Assembly (NCBI RefSeq): GCF_050947335.1
Contig: NW_027473519.1
Location: 186,001 to 250,000, forward strand
Reading direction: 5' to 3'
Length of the DNA stretch: 64,000 nt
Source: Megachile rotundata
Taxonomy: Eukaryota > Arthropoda > Insecta > Hymenoptera > Megachilidae
The translations under genes and the position numbers were made by a program. The first letter of the stretch is position 1; each line of letters opens with the position of its first letter. This document shows, piece by piece, positions 22,846-35,945 of this stretch. Below the pieces are notes generated by a model. It searched no databases. It was given only the letters and a program-made list of their open reading frames with translations, and was not told where the DNA came from.

Positions 22846-25000
22846 TAACATAACTAGATAGTACAGAGTCGAATTACAGCTGATATGTGCGAATTAGAGG
22901 CTGAATCGTGCGAAAATGAGCATAATTCGTTCAAAACGATCAACATTGTTCATTGTGGTGTTGAATTGTGCTCAGTTACGATAACTTAACATGACTAGAT
23001 AGTACAGAGTCGAATTACAGCGGATATGTGCGAATTAGAGGCTGAATCGTGCGAAAATGAGCATAATTCGTTCAAAACGATCAAAATTGTTCATTGTGGT
23101 GTTGAATTGTGCTCAGTTACGATAACTTAACATGACTAGATAGTACAGAGTCGAATTACAGCGGATATGTGCGAATTAGAGGCTGAATCGTGCGAAAGTG
23201 AGCATAATTCGTTCAAAACGATCAAAATTGTTCATTGTGGTGTTGAATTGTGCTCAGTTACGATAACTTAACTAGACTAGATAGTACAGAGTCGAATTAC
23301 AGCGGATATGTGCGAATTAGAGGCAGAATCGTGCGAAAATGAGCATAATTCGTGCAAAACGAGCAAAATTGTTCATTGTGGTGTTGAATTGTGCTCAGTT
23401 ACGATAACTTAACATGACTAGATAGTACAGAGTCGAATTACAGCGGATATGTGCGAATTAGAGGCTGAATCGTGCGAAAATGAGCATAATTCGTTCAAAA
23501 CGATCAAAATTGTTCATTGTGGTGTTGAATTGTGCTCAGTTACGATAACTTAACATGACTAGATAGTACAGAGTCGAATTACAGCGGATATGTGCGAATT
23601 AGAGGCTGAATCGTGCGAAAATGAGCATAATTCGTTCAAAACGAGCAAAATTGTTCATTGTAGTGTTGAATTGTGCTCAGATAGGATAACTTAACATAAC
23701 TAGATAGTACAGAGTCGAATTACAGCGGATATGTGCGAATTAGAGGCTGAACCGTGCGAAAATGAGCATAATTCGTTCAAAACGAGCAAAATTGTTCATT
23801 GTGGTGTTGAATTGTGCTCAGATAGGATAACTTAACATAACTAGATAGTACAGAGTCGAATTACAGCGGATATGTGCGAATTAGAGGCTGAACCGTGCGA
23901 AAATGAGCAAAATTCGTTCAAAACGAGCAAAATTCGTGCAAAACGAGCAAAATTGTTCATTGTGGTGTTGAATTGTGCTCAGATAGGATAACTTAACATA
24001 ACTAGATAGTACAGAGTCGAATTACAGCGGATATGTGCGAACTAGAGGCTGAATCGTGCGAAAATGAGCATAATTCGTTCAAAACGAGCAAAATTGTTCA
24101 TTGTGGTGTTGAATTGTGCTCAGATAGGATAACTTAACATAACTAGATAGTACAGAGTCGAATTACAGCGGATATGTGCGAATTAGAGGCTGAATCGTTC
24201 GAAAATGAGCAAAATTCGTTCAAAATGAGCATAATACGTTCAAAACGAGCAAAATTGTTCATTATGGTGTCGAATTGTGCTCAGATAGGATAACTTAACA
24301 TAACTAGATAGTACAGAGTCGAATTACAGAGGATATGTGCGAATTAGTGGCTGAATCGTTCGAAAATGAGCATAATTCGTTCAAAACGATCAAAATTGTT
24401 CATTGTGGTGTTGAATTGTGCTCAGTTACGATAACTTAACATGACTAGATAGTACAGAGTCGAATTACAGCGGATATGTGCGAATTAGATGCTGAATCGT
24501 GCGAAAATGAGCATAATTCGTTCAAAACGAGCAAAATTGTTCTTTGTGGTGTTGAATTGTGCTCAGTTACGATAACTTAACATGACTAGATAGTACAGAG
24601 TCGAATTACAGCGGATATGTGCGAATTAGAGGCTGAATCGTGCGAAAATGAGCATAATTCGATTAAAACGATCAAAATTGCTCATTGTGGTGTTGAATTG
24701 TGCTCAGTTATGATAACTCAACATGACTAGATAGTACAGAGTCGAATTACAGCGGATATGTGCGAATTAGAGGCTGAATCGTGCGAAAATGAGCATAATT
24801 CGTGCAAAACGAGCAAAATTGTTCATTGTGGTGTCGAATTGTGCTCAGATAGGATAACTTAACATAACTAGATAGTACAGAGTCGAATTACAGCGGATAT
24901 GTGCGAATTAGAGGCTGAATCGTGCGAAAATGAGCATAATTCGTTCAAAACGATCAAAATTGTTCATTGTGGTGTTGAATTGTGCTCAGTTACGATAACT

Positions 25001-25181
25001 TAACATGACTAGATATTACAGAGTCGAATTACAGCGGATATGTGCGAACTAGAGGCTGAATCGTTCGAAAATGAGCAAAATTCGTTCAAAACGAGCAAAA
25101 TTCGTGCAAAACGAGCAAAATTCGTGCAAAACGAGCAAAATTGTTCATTGTGGTGTTGAATTGTGCTCAGATAGGATAACT
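25001..25181 (+). repeat. 181-bp monomer, copy 2
   Basis: Same organisation and linked variants as the copy at 22665, 2,336 bp downstream of it. This marks the second arm of the 15/16-mer duplication of domain C. Confidence 0.94.
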
Positions 25182-26229
25182 TAACATAACTAGATAGTAC
25201 AGAGTCGAATTACAGCGGATATGTGCGAATTAGAGGCTGAATCGTGCGAAAATGAGCATAATTCGTTCAAAACGATCAAAATTGTTCATTGTGGTGTTGA
25301 ATTGTGCTCAGTTACGATAACTTAACATGACTAGATAGTACAGAGTCGAATTACAGCGGATATGTGCGAATTAGAGGCTGAATCGTGCGAAAGTGAGCAT
25401 AATTCGTTCAAAACGATCAAAATTGTTCATTGTGGTGTTGAATTGTGCTCAGTTACGATAACTTAACTAGACTAGATAGTACAGAGTCGAATTACAGCGG
25501 ATATGTGCGAATTAGAGGCAGAATCGTGCGAAAATGAGCATAATTCGTGCAAAACGAGCAAAATTGTTCATTGTGGTGTTGAATTGTGCTCAGTTACGAT
25601 AACTTAACATGACTAGATAGTACAGAGTCGAATTACAGCGGATATGTGCGAATTAGAGGCTGAATCGTGCGAAAATGAGCATAATTCGTTCAAAACGATC
25701 AAAATTGTTCATTGTGGTGTTGAATTGTGCTCAGTTACGATAACTTAACATGACTAGATAGTACAGAGTCGAATTACAGCGGATATGTGCGAATTAGAGG
25801 CTGAATCGTGCGAAAATGAGCATAATTCGTTCAAAACGAGCAAAATTGTTCATTGTGGTGTTGAATTGTGCTCAGATAGGATAACTTAACATAACTAGAT
25901 AGTACAGAGTCGAATTACAGCGGATATGTGCGAATTAGAGGCTGAACCGTGCGAAAATGAGCATAATTCGTTCAAAACGAGCAAAATTGTTCATTGTGGT
26001 GTTGAATTGTGCTCAGATAGGATAACTTAACATAACTAGATAGTACAGAGTCGAATTACAGAGGATATGTGCGAATTAGAGGCTGAACCGTGCGAATATG
26101 AGCAAAATTCGTTCAAAACGAGCAAAATTCGTGCAAAACGAGCAAAATTGTTCATTGTGGTGTTGAATTGTGCTCAGATAGGATAACTTAACATAACTAG
26201 ATAGTACAGAGTCGAATTACAGCGGATAT

Positions 26230-27700
26230 GTGCGAATTAGAGGCTGAATCGTTCGAAAATGAGCAAAATTCGTTCAAAATGAGCATAATACGTTCAAAAC
26301 GAGCAAAATTGTTCATTATGGTGTCGAATTGTGCTCAGATAGGATAACTTAACATAACTAGATAGTACAGAGTCGAATTACAGCGGATATGTGCGAATTA
26401 GAGGCTGAATCGTGCGAAAATGAGCATAATTCGTTCAAAACGATCAAAATTGTTCATTGTGGTGTTGAATTGTGCTCAGTTACGATAACTTAACATGACT
26501 AGATATTACAGAGTCGAATTACAGCGGATATGTGCGAACTAGAGGCTGAATCGTGCGAAAATGAGCATAATTCGTTCAAAACGATCAAAATTGTTCATTG
26601 TGGTGTTGAATTGTGCTCAGTTACGATAACTTAACATGACTAGATAGTACAGAGTCGAATTACAGCGGATATGTGCGAATTACAGGCTGAATCGTGCGAA
26701 AATGAGCATAATTCGTGCAAAACGAGCAAAATTGTTCATTGTGGTGTCAAATTGTGCTCAGATAGGATAACTTAACATAACTAGATAGTACAGAGTCGAA
26801 TTACAGCGAATATGTGCGAATTAGAGGCTGAATCGTTCGAAAATGAGCAAAATTCGTTCAAAACGAGCAAAATTCGTACAAAACGAGCAAAATTGTTCAT
26901 TGTGGTGTTGAATTGTGCTCAGATAGGATAACTTAACATAACTAGATAGTACAGAGTCGAATTACAGCGGATATGTGCGAATTAGAGGCTGAATCGTTCG
27001 AAAATGAGCAAAATTCGTTCAAAATGAGCATAATACGTTCAAAACGAGCAAAATTGTTCATTATGGTGTCGAATTGTGCTCAGATAGGATAACTTAACAT
27101 AACTAGATAGTACAGAGTCGAATTACAGCGGATATGTGCGAATTAGAGGCTGAATCGTGCGAAAATGAGCATAATTCGTTCAAAACGATCAAAATTGTTC
27201 ATTGTGGTGTTGAATTGTGCTCAGTTACGATAACTTAACATGACTAGATATTACAGAGTCGAATTACAGCGGATATGTGCGAACTAGAGGCTGAATCGTG
27301 CGAAAATGAGCATAATTCGTTCAAAACGATCAAAATTGTTCATTGTGGTGTTGAATTGTGCTCAGTTACGATAACTTAACATGACTAGATAGTACAGAGT
27401 CGAATTACAGCGGATATGTGCGAATTACAGGCTGAATCGTGCGAAAATGAGCATAATTCGTGCAAAACGAGCAAAATTGTTCATTGTGGTGTCAAATTGT
27501 GCTCAGATAGGATAACTTAACATAACTAGATAGTACAGAGTCGAATTACAGCGAATATGTGCGAATTAGAGGCTGAATCGTTCGAAAATGAGCAAAATTC
27601 GTTCAAAACGAGCAAAATTCGTACAAAACGAGCAAAATTGTTCATTGTGGTGTTGAATTGTGCTCAGATAGGATAACTTAACATAACTAGATAGTACAGA
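26230..27700 (+). repeat. Domain D: 745-bp 5-mer tandem duplication
   Basis: The series L' monomer, AAACGATC monomer, CTAGATATT/GAACTAG monomer, GAATTACAGG monomer and GTACAAAAC monomer occurs twice in a row; GAGCATAATA is at 26281 and 27026, 745 bp apart (5 x 141 + 2 x 20). The same 5-mer series recurs near 30.1, 32.0, 33.3, 37.3 and 55.9 kb and at the window end. Confidence 0.8.
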
Positions 27701-29620
27701 GTCGAATTGCAGCGGATATGTGCGAATTAGAGGCTGAATCGTGCGAAAATGAGCATAATTCGTGCAAAACGAGCAAAATTGTTCATTGTGGTGTCGAATT
27801 GTGCTCAGATAGGATAACTTAACATAACTAGATAGTACAGAGTCGAATTACAGCGGATATGTGCGAATTAGAGGCTGAATCGTGCGAAAATGAGCATAAT
27901 TCGTTCAAAACGAGCAAAATTCGTGCAAAACGAGCAAAATTGTTCATTGTGGTGTTGAGTTGTGCTCAGATAGGATAACTTAACATAACTAGATAGTACA
28001 GAGTCGAATTACAGCGGATATGTGCGAACTAGAGGCTGAATCGTGCGAAAATGAGCATAATTCGTTCAAAACGAGCAAAATTGTTCATTGTGGTGTTGAA
28101 TTGTGCTCAGATAGGATAACTTAACATAACTAGATAGTACAGAGTCGAATTACAGCGGATATGTGCGAATTAGAGGCTGAATCGTGCGAAAATGAGCATA
28201 ATTCGTTCAAAACGATCAAAATTGTTCATTGTGGTGTTGAATTGTGCTCAGTTACGATAACTTAACATGACTAGATAGTACAGAGTCGAATTACAGCGGA
28301 TATGTGCGAATTAGAGGCTGAATCGTGCGAAAATGAGCATAATTCGTTCAAAACGATCAAAATTGTTCATTGTGGTGTTGAATTGTGCTCAGTTACGATA
28401 ACTTAACTAGACTAGATAGTACAGAGTCGAATTACAGCGGATATGTGCGAATTAGAGGCTGAATCGTGCGAAAATGAGCATAATTCGTTCAAAACGAGCA
28501 AAATTCGTGCAAAACGAGCAAAATTGTTCATTGTGGTGTTGAGTTGTGCTCAGATAGGATAACTTAACATAACTAGATAGTACAGAGTCGAATTACAGCG
28601 GATATGTGCGAATTAGAGGCTGAATCGTTCGAAAATGAGCAAAATTCGTTCAAAACGAGCAAAATTGTTCGTTGTGGTGTTGAATTGTGCTCAGATAGGA
28701 TAACGTAACATAACTAGGTAGTACAGAGTCGAATTACAGCGGATATGTGCGAATTAGAGGCTGAATCGTGCGAAAATGAGCATAATTCGTTCAAAACGAG
28801 CAAAATTGTTCGTTGTGGTGTTGAATTGTGCTCAGATAGGATAACTTAACATAACTAGATAGTACAGAGTGGAATTACAGCGGATATCTGCGAATTAGAG
28901 GCTGAATCGTTCGAAAATGAGCAATATTCGTTCAAAACGAGTAAAATTGTTCATTGTGGTGTTGAATTGTGCTCAGTTACGATAACTTAACATGACTAGA
29001 TATTACAGAGTCGAATTACAGCGGATATGTGCGAACTAGAGGCTGAATCGTGCGAAAATGAGCATAATTCGTTCAAAACGAGCAAAATTGTTCATTGTGG
29101 TGTTGAATTGTGCTCAGATAGGATAACTTAACATAACTAGATAGTACAGAGTGGAATTACAGCGGATATGTGCGAATTAGAGGCTGAATCGTGCGAAAAT
29201 GAGCATAATTCGTTCAAAACGATCAAAATTGTTCATTGTGGTGTTGAATTGTGCTCAGTTACGATAACTTAACATGACTAGATAGTACAGAGTCGAATTA
29301 CAGCGAATATGTGCGATTTAGAGGCTGAATCGTTCGAAAATGAGCAAAATTCGTTCAAAACGAGCAAAATTCGTGCAAAACGAGCAAAATTGTTCATTGT
29401 GGTGTTGAATTGTGCTCAGATAGGATAACTTAACATAACTAGATAGTACAGAGTCGAATTACAGCGGATATGTGCGAACTAGAGGCTGAATCGTGCGAAA
29501 ATGAGCATAATTCGTTCAAAACGAGCAAAATTGTTCATTGTGGTGTTGAATTGTGCTCAGATAGGATAACTTAACATAACTAGATAGTACAGAGTCGAAT
29601 TACAGCGGATATGTGCGAAT
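26900..29620 (+). repeat. Domain D: left arm of a 6,323-bp spaced duplication
   Basis: Markers here repeat 6,323 bp downstream: TTATGGTGTC 27061/33384, TTGCAGCGG 27707/34030, CTAGGTAG 28714/35037, CAATATTCG 28922/35245, GAGTAAAATT 28939/35262. 6,323 equals 43 x 141 + 13 x 20. Ends where the next monomer is TCGTGCG here and TCGTTCG in the right arm. Confidence 0.8.
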
Positions 29621-32600
29621 TAGAGGCTGAATCGTGCGAAAATGAGCATAATTCGTTCAAAACGAGCAAAATTGTTCATTGTGGTGTTGAATTGTGCTCA
29701 GATAGGATAACTTAACATAACTAGATAGTACAGAGTCGAATTACAGCGGATATGTGCGAATTAGAGGCTGAACCGTGCGAAAATGAGCATAATTCGTTCA
29801 AAACGAGCAAAATTGTTCATTGTGGTGTTGAATTGTGCTCAGATAGGATAACTTAACATAACTAGATAGTACAGAGTCGAATTACAGAGGATATGTGCGA
29901 ATTAGAGGCTGAACCGTGCGAATATGAGCAAAATTCGTTCAAAACGAGCAAAATTCGTGCAAAACGAGCAAAATTGTTCATTGTGGTGTTGAATTGTGCT
30001 CAGATAGGATAACTTAACATAACTAGATAGTACAGAGTCGAATTACAGCGGATATGTGCGAATTAGAGGCTGAATCGTTCGAAAATGAGCAAAATTCGTT
30101 CAAAATGAGCATAATACGTTCAAAACGAGCAAAATTGTTCATTATGGTGTCGAATTGTGCTCAGATAGGATAACTTAACATAACTAGATAGTACAGAGTC
30201 GAATTACAGCGGATATGTGCGAATTAGAGGCTGAATCGTGCGAAAATGAGCATAATTCGTTCAAAACGATCAAAATTGTTCATTGTGGTGTTGAATTGTG
30301 CTCAGTTACGATAACTTAACATGACTAGATATTACAGAGTCGAATTACAGCGGATATGTGCGAACTAGAGGCTGAATCGTGCGAAAATGAGCATAATTCG
30401 TTCAAAACGATCAAAATTGTTCATTGTGGTGTTGAATTGTGCTCAGTTACGATAACTTAACATGACTAGATAGTACAGAGTCGAATTACAGCGGATATGT
30501 GCGAATTACAGGCTGAATCGTGCGAAAATGAGCATAATTCGTGCAAAACGAGCAAAATTGTTCATTGTGGTGTCAAATTGTGCTCAGATAGGATAACTTA
30601 ACATAACTAGATAGTACAGAGTCGAATTACAGCGAATATGTGCGAATTAGAGGCTGAATCGTTCGAAAATGAGCAAAATTCGTTCAAAACGAGCAAAATT
30701 CGTACAAAACGAGCAAAATTGTTCATTGTGGTGTTGAATTGTGCTCAGATAGGATAACTTAACATAACTAGATAGTACAGAGTCGAATTGCAGCGGATAT
30801 GTGCGAATTAGAGGCTGAATCGTGCGAAAATGAGCATAATTCGTGCAAAACGAGCAAAATTGTTCATTGTGGTGTCGAATTGTGCTCAGATAGGATAACT
30901 TAACATAACTAGATAGTACAGAGTCGAATTACAGCGGATATGTGCGAATTAGAGGCTGAATCGTGCGAAAATGAGCATAATTCGTTCAAAACGAGCAAAA
31001 TTGTTCATTGTGGTGTTGAATTGTGCTCAGATAGGATAACTTAACATAACTAGATAGTACAGAGTCGAATTACAGCGGATATGTGCGAATTAGAGGCTGA
31101 ACCGTGCGAAAATGAGCATAATTCGTTCAAAACGATCAAAATTGTTCATTGTGGTGTTGAATTGTGCTCAGTTACGATAACTTAACATGACTAGATAGTA
31201 CAGAGTCGAATTACAGCGAATGTGTGCGATTTAGAGGCTGAATCGTTCGAAAATGAGCAAAATTCGTTCAAAACGAGCAAAATTCGTGCAAAACGAGCAA
31301 AATTGTTCATTGTGGTGTTGAATTGTGCTCAGATAGGATAACTTAACATAACTAGATAGTACAGAGTCGAATTACAGCGGATATGTGCGAACTAGAGGCT
31401 GAATCGTGCGAAAATGAGCATAATTCGTTCAAAACGAGCAAAATTGTTCATTGTGGTGTTGAATTGTGCTCAGATAGGATAACTTAACATAACTAGATAG
31501 TACAGAGTCGAATTACAGCGGATATGTGCGAATTAGAGGCTGAATCGTGCGAAAATGAGCATAATTCGTTCAAAACGAGCAAAATTGTTCATTGTGGTGT
31601 TGAATTGTGCTCAGATAGGATAACTTAACATAACTAGATAGTACAGAGTCGAATTACAGCGGATATGTGCGAATTAGAGGCTGAACCGTGCGAAAATGAG
31701 CATAATTCGTTCAAAACGAGCAAAATTGTTCATTGTGGTGTTGAATTGTGCTCAGATAGGATAACTTAACATAACTAGATAGTACAGAGTCGAATTACAG
31801 AGGATATGTGCGAATTAGAGGCTGAACCGTGCGAATATGAGCAAAATTCGTTCAAAACGAGCAAAATTCGTGCAAAACGAGCAAAATTGTTCATTGTGGT
31901 GTTGAATTGTGCTCAGATAGGATAACTTAACATAACTAGATAGTACAGAGTCGAATTACAGCGGATATGTGCGAATTAGAGGCTGAATCGTTCGAAAATG
32001 AGCAAAATTCGTTCAAAATGAGCATAATACGTTCAAAACGAGCAAAATTGTTCATTATGGTGTCGAATTGTGCTCAGATAGGATAACTTAACATAACTAG
32101 ATAGTACAGAGTCGAATTACAGCGGATATGTGCGAATTAGAGGCTGAATCGTGCGAAAATGAGCATAATTCGTTCAAAACGATCAAAATTGTTCATTGTG
32201 GTGTTGAATTGTGCTCAGTTACGATAACTTAACATGACTAGATATTACAGAGTCGAATTACAGCGGATATGTGCGAACTAGAGGCTGAATCGTGCGAAAA
32301 TGAGCATAATTCGTTCAAAACGATCAAAATTGTTCATTGTGGTGTTGAATTGTGCTCAGTTACGATAACTTAACATGACTAGATAGAACAGAGTCGAATT
32401 ACAGCGGATATGTGCGAATTACAGGCTGAATCGTGCGAAAATGAGCATAATTCGTGCAAAACGAGCAAAATTGTTAATTGTGGTGTCAAATTGTGCTCAG
32501 ATAGGATAACTTAACATAACTAGATAGTACAGAGTCGAATTACAGCGAATATGTGCGAATTAGAGGCTGAATCGTTCGAAAATGAGCAAAATTCGTTCAA

Positions 32601-33220
32601 AACGAGCAAAATTCGTACAAAACGAGCAAAATTGTTCATTGTGGTGTTGAATTGTGCTCAGATAGGATAACTTAACATAACTAGATAGTACAGAGTCGAA
32701 TTGCAGCGGATATGTGCGAATTAGAGGCTGAATCGTGCGAAAATGAGCATAATTCGTGCAAAACGAGCAAAATTGTTCATTGTGGTGTCGAATTGTGCTC
32801 AGATAGGATAACTTAACATAACTAGATAGTACAGAGTCGAATTACAGCGGATATGTGCGAATTAGAGGCTGAATCGTGCGAAAATGAGCATAATTCGTTC
32901 AAAACGAGCAAAATTGTTCATTGTGGTGTTGAATTGTGCTCAGATAGGATAACTTAACATAACTAGATAGTACAGAGTCGAATTACAGCGGATATGTGCG
33001 AATTAGAGGCTGAACCGTGCGAAAATGAGCATAATTCGTTCAAAACGAGCAAAATTGTTCATTGTGGTGTTGAATTGTGCTCAGATAGGATAACTTAACA
33101 TAACTAGATAGTACAGAGTCGAATTACAGAGGATATGTGCGAATTAGAGGCTGAACCGTGCGAATATGAGCAAAATTCGTTCAAAACGAGCAAAATTCGT
33201 GCAAAACGAGCAAAATTGTT
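29620..33220 (+). repeat. Domain D: 13-mer and 9-mer HOR series
   Basis: GAATATGAG occurs at 29920, 31833 and 33162, and TTGCAGCGG at 30788, 32701 and 34030, both giving steps of 1,913 bp (13 monomers, 4 extras) and 1,329 bp (9 monomers, 3 extras). The 584-bp difference is three 141-bp and one 161-bp monomers. Copies overlap the right arm of the 6,323-bp duplication. Confidence 0.8.
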
Positions 33221-35945
33221 CATTGTGGTGTTGAATTGTGCTCAGATAGGATAACTTAACATAACTAGATAGTACAGAGTCGAATTACAGCGGATATGTG
33301 CGAATTAGAGGCTGAATCGTTCGAAAATGAGCAAAATTCGTTCAAAATGAGCATAATACGTTCAAAACGAGCAAAATTGTTCATTATGGTGTCGAATTGT
33401 GCTCAGATAGGATAACTTAACATAACTAGATAGTACAGAGTCGAATTACAGCGGATATGTGCGAATTAGAGGCTGAATCGTGCGAAAATGAGCATAATTC
33501 GTTCAAAACGATCAAAATTGTTCATTGTGGTGTTGAATTGTGCTCAGTTACGATAACTTAACATGACTAGATATTACAGAGTCGAATTACAGCGGATATG
33601 TGCGAACTAGAGGCTGAATCGTGCGAAAATGAGCATAATTCGTTCAAAACGATCAAAATTGTTCATTGTGGTGTTGAATTGTGCTCAGTTACGATAACTT
33701 AACATGACTAGATAGTACAGAGTCGAATTACAGCGGATATGTGCGAATTACAGGCTGAATCGTGCGAAAATGAGCATAATTCGTGCAAAACGAGCAAAAT
33801 TGTTCATTGTGGTGTCAAATTGTGCTCAGATAGGATAACTTAACATAACTAGATAGTACAGAGTCGAATTACAGCGAATATGTGCGAATTAGAGGCTGAA
33901 TCGTTCGAAAATGAGCAAAATTCGTTCAAAACGAGCAAAATTCGTACAAAACGAGCAAAATCGTTCATTGTGGTGTTGAATTGTGCTCAGATAGGATAAC
34001 TTAACATAACTAGATAGTACAGAGTCGAATTGCAGCGGATATGTGCGAATTAGAGGCTGAATCGTGCGAAAATGAGCATAATTCGTGCAAAACGAGCAAA
34101 ATTGTTCATTGTGGTGTCGAATTGTGCTCAGATAGGATAACTTAACATAACTAGATAGTACAGAGTCGAATTACAGCGGATATGTGCGAATTAGAGGCTG
34201 AATCGTGCGAAAATGAGCATAATTCGTTCAAAACGAGCAAAATTCGTGCAAAACGAGCAAAATTGTTCATTGTGGTGTTGAGTTGTGCTCAGATAGGATA
34301 ACTTAACATAACTAGATAGTACAGAGTCGAATTACAGCGGATATGTGCGAACTAGAGGCTGAATCGTGCGAAAATGAGCATAATTCGTTCAAAACGAGCA
34401 AAATTGTTCATTGTGGTGTTGAATTGTGCTCAGATAGGATAACTTAACATAACTAGATAGTACAGAGTCGAATTACAGCGGATATGTGCGAATTAGAGGC
34501 TGAATCGTGCGAAAATGAGCATAATTCGTTCAAAACGATCAAAATTGTTCATTGTGGTGTTGAATTGTGCTCAGTTACGATAACTTAACATGACTAGATA
34601 GTACAGAGTCGAATTACAGCGGATATGTGCGAATTAGAGGCTGAATCGTGCGAAAATGAGCATAATTCGTTCAAAACGATCAAAATTGTTCATTGTGGTG
34701 TTGAATTGTGCTCAGTTACGATAACTTAACTAGACTAGATAGTACAGAGTCGAATTACAGCGGATATGTGCGAATTAGAGGCTGAATCGTGCGAAAATGA
34801 GCATAATTCGTTCAAAACGAGCAAAATTCGTGCAAAACGAGCAAAATTGTTCATTGTGGTGTTGAGTTGTGCTCAGATAGGATAACTTAACATAACTAGA
34901 TAGTACAGAGTCGAATTACAGCGGATATGTGCGAATTAGAGGCTGAATCGTTCGAAAATGAGCAAAATTCGTTCAAAACGAGCAAAATTGTTCGTTGTGG
35001 TGTTGAATTGTGCTCAGATAGGATAACGTAACATAACTAGGTAGTACAGAGTCGAATTACAGCGGATATGTGCGAATTAGAGGCTGAATCGTGCGAAAAT
35101 GAGCATAATTCGTTCAAAACGAGCAAAATTGTTCGTTGTGGTGTTGAATTGTGCTCAGATAGGATAACTTAACATAACTAGATAGTACAGAGTGGAATTA
35201 CAGCGGATATCTGCGAATTAGAGGCTGAATCGTTCGAAAATGAGCAATATTCGTTCAAAACGAGTAAAATTGTTCATTGTGGTGTTGAATTGTGCTCAGT
35301 TACGATAACTTAACATGACTAGATATTACAGAGTCGAATTACAGCGGATATGTGCGAACTAGAGGCTGAATCGTGCGAAAATGAGCATAATTCGTTCAAA
35401 ACGAGCAAAATTGTTCATTGTGGTGTTGAATTGTGCTCAGATAGGATAACTTAACATAACTAGATAGTACAGAGTGGAATTACAGCGGATATGTGCGAAT
35501 TAGAGGCTGAATCGTGCGAAAATGAGCATAATTCGTTCAAAACGATCAAAATTGTTCATTGTGGTGTTGAATTGTGCTCAGTTACGATAACTTAACATGA
35601 CTAGATAGTACAGAGTCGAATTACAGCGAATATGTGCGATTTAGAGGCTGAATCGTTCGAAAATGAGCAAAATTCGTTCAAAACGAGCAAAATTCGTGCA
35701 AAACGAGCAAAATTGTTCATTGTGGTGTTGAATTGTGCTCAGATAGGATAACTTAACATAACTAGATAGTACAGAGTCGAATTACAGCGGATATGTGCGA
35801 ACTAGAGGCTGAATCGTGCGAAAATGAGCATAATTCGTTCAAAACGAGCAAAATTGTTCATTGTGGTGTTGAATTGTGCTCAGATAGGATAACTTAACAT
35901 AACTAGATAGTACAGAGTCGAATTACAGCGGATATGTGCGAATTA
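33220..35945 (+). repeat. Domain D: right arm of the 6,323-bp spaced duplication
   Basis: Counterpart of 26.90-29.62 kb, about 2.7 kb long and nearly identical by eye. One private difference is TCGTTCATTG near 33961 in place of TTGTTCATTG. Confidence 0.8.

Larger units (their letters stand above)
22250..26340 (+). repeat. Domain C: 15/16-mer duplicated pair
   Basis: Two arms, joined near 24.59 kb. Marker offsets are 2,336 bp for the 181-bp monomers (22673/25009) and last GATTAA (22325/24661), and 2,195 bp for GGCAGAATC (23322/25517), the 141-bp difference being one monomer missing from arm 2. Arm 2 also lacks a GAACTAG monomer before its L' copy. The same pair recurs within the right-hand HOR (42140/44335, 2,195 bp). 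Confidence 0.78.
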
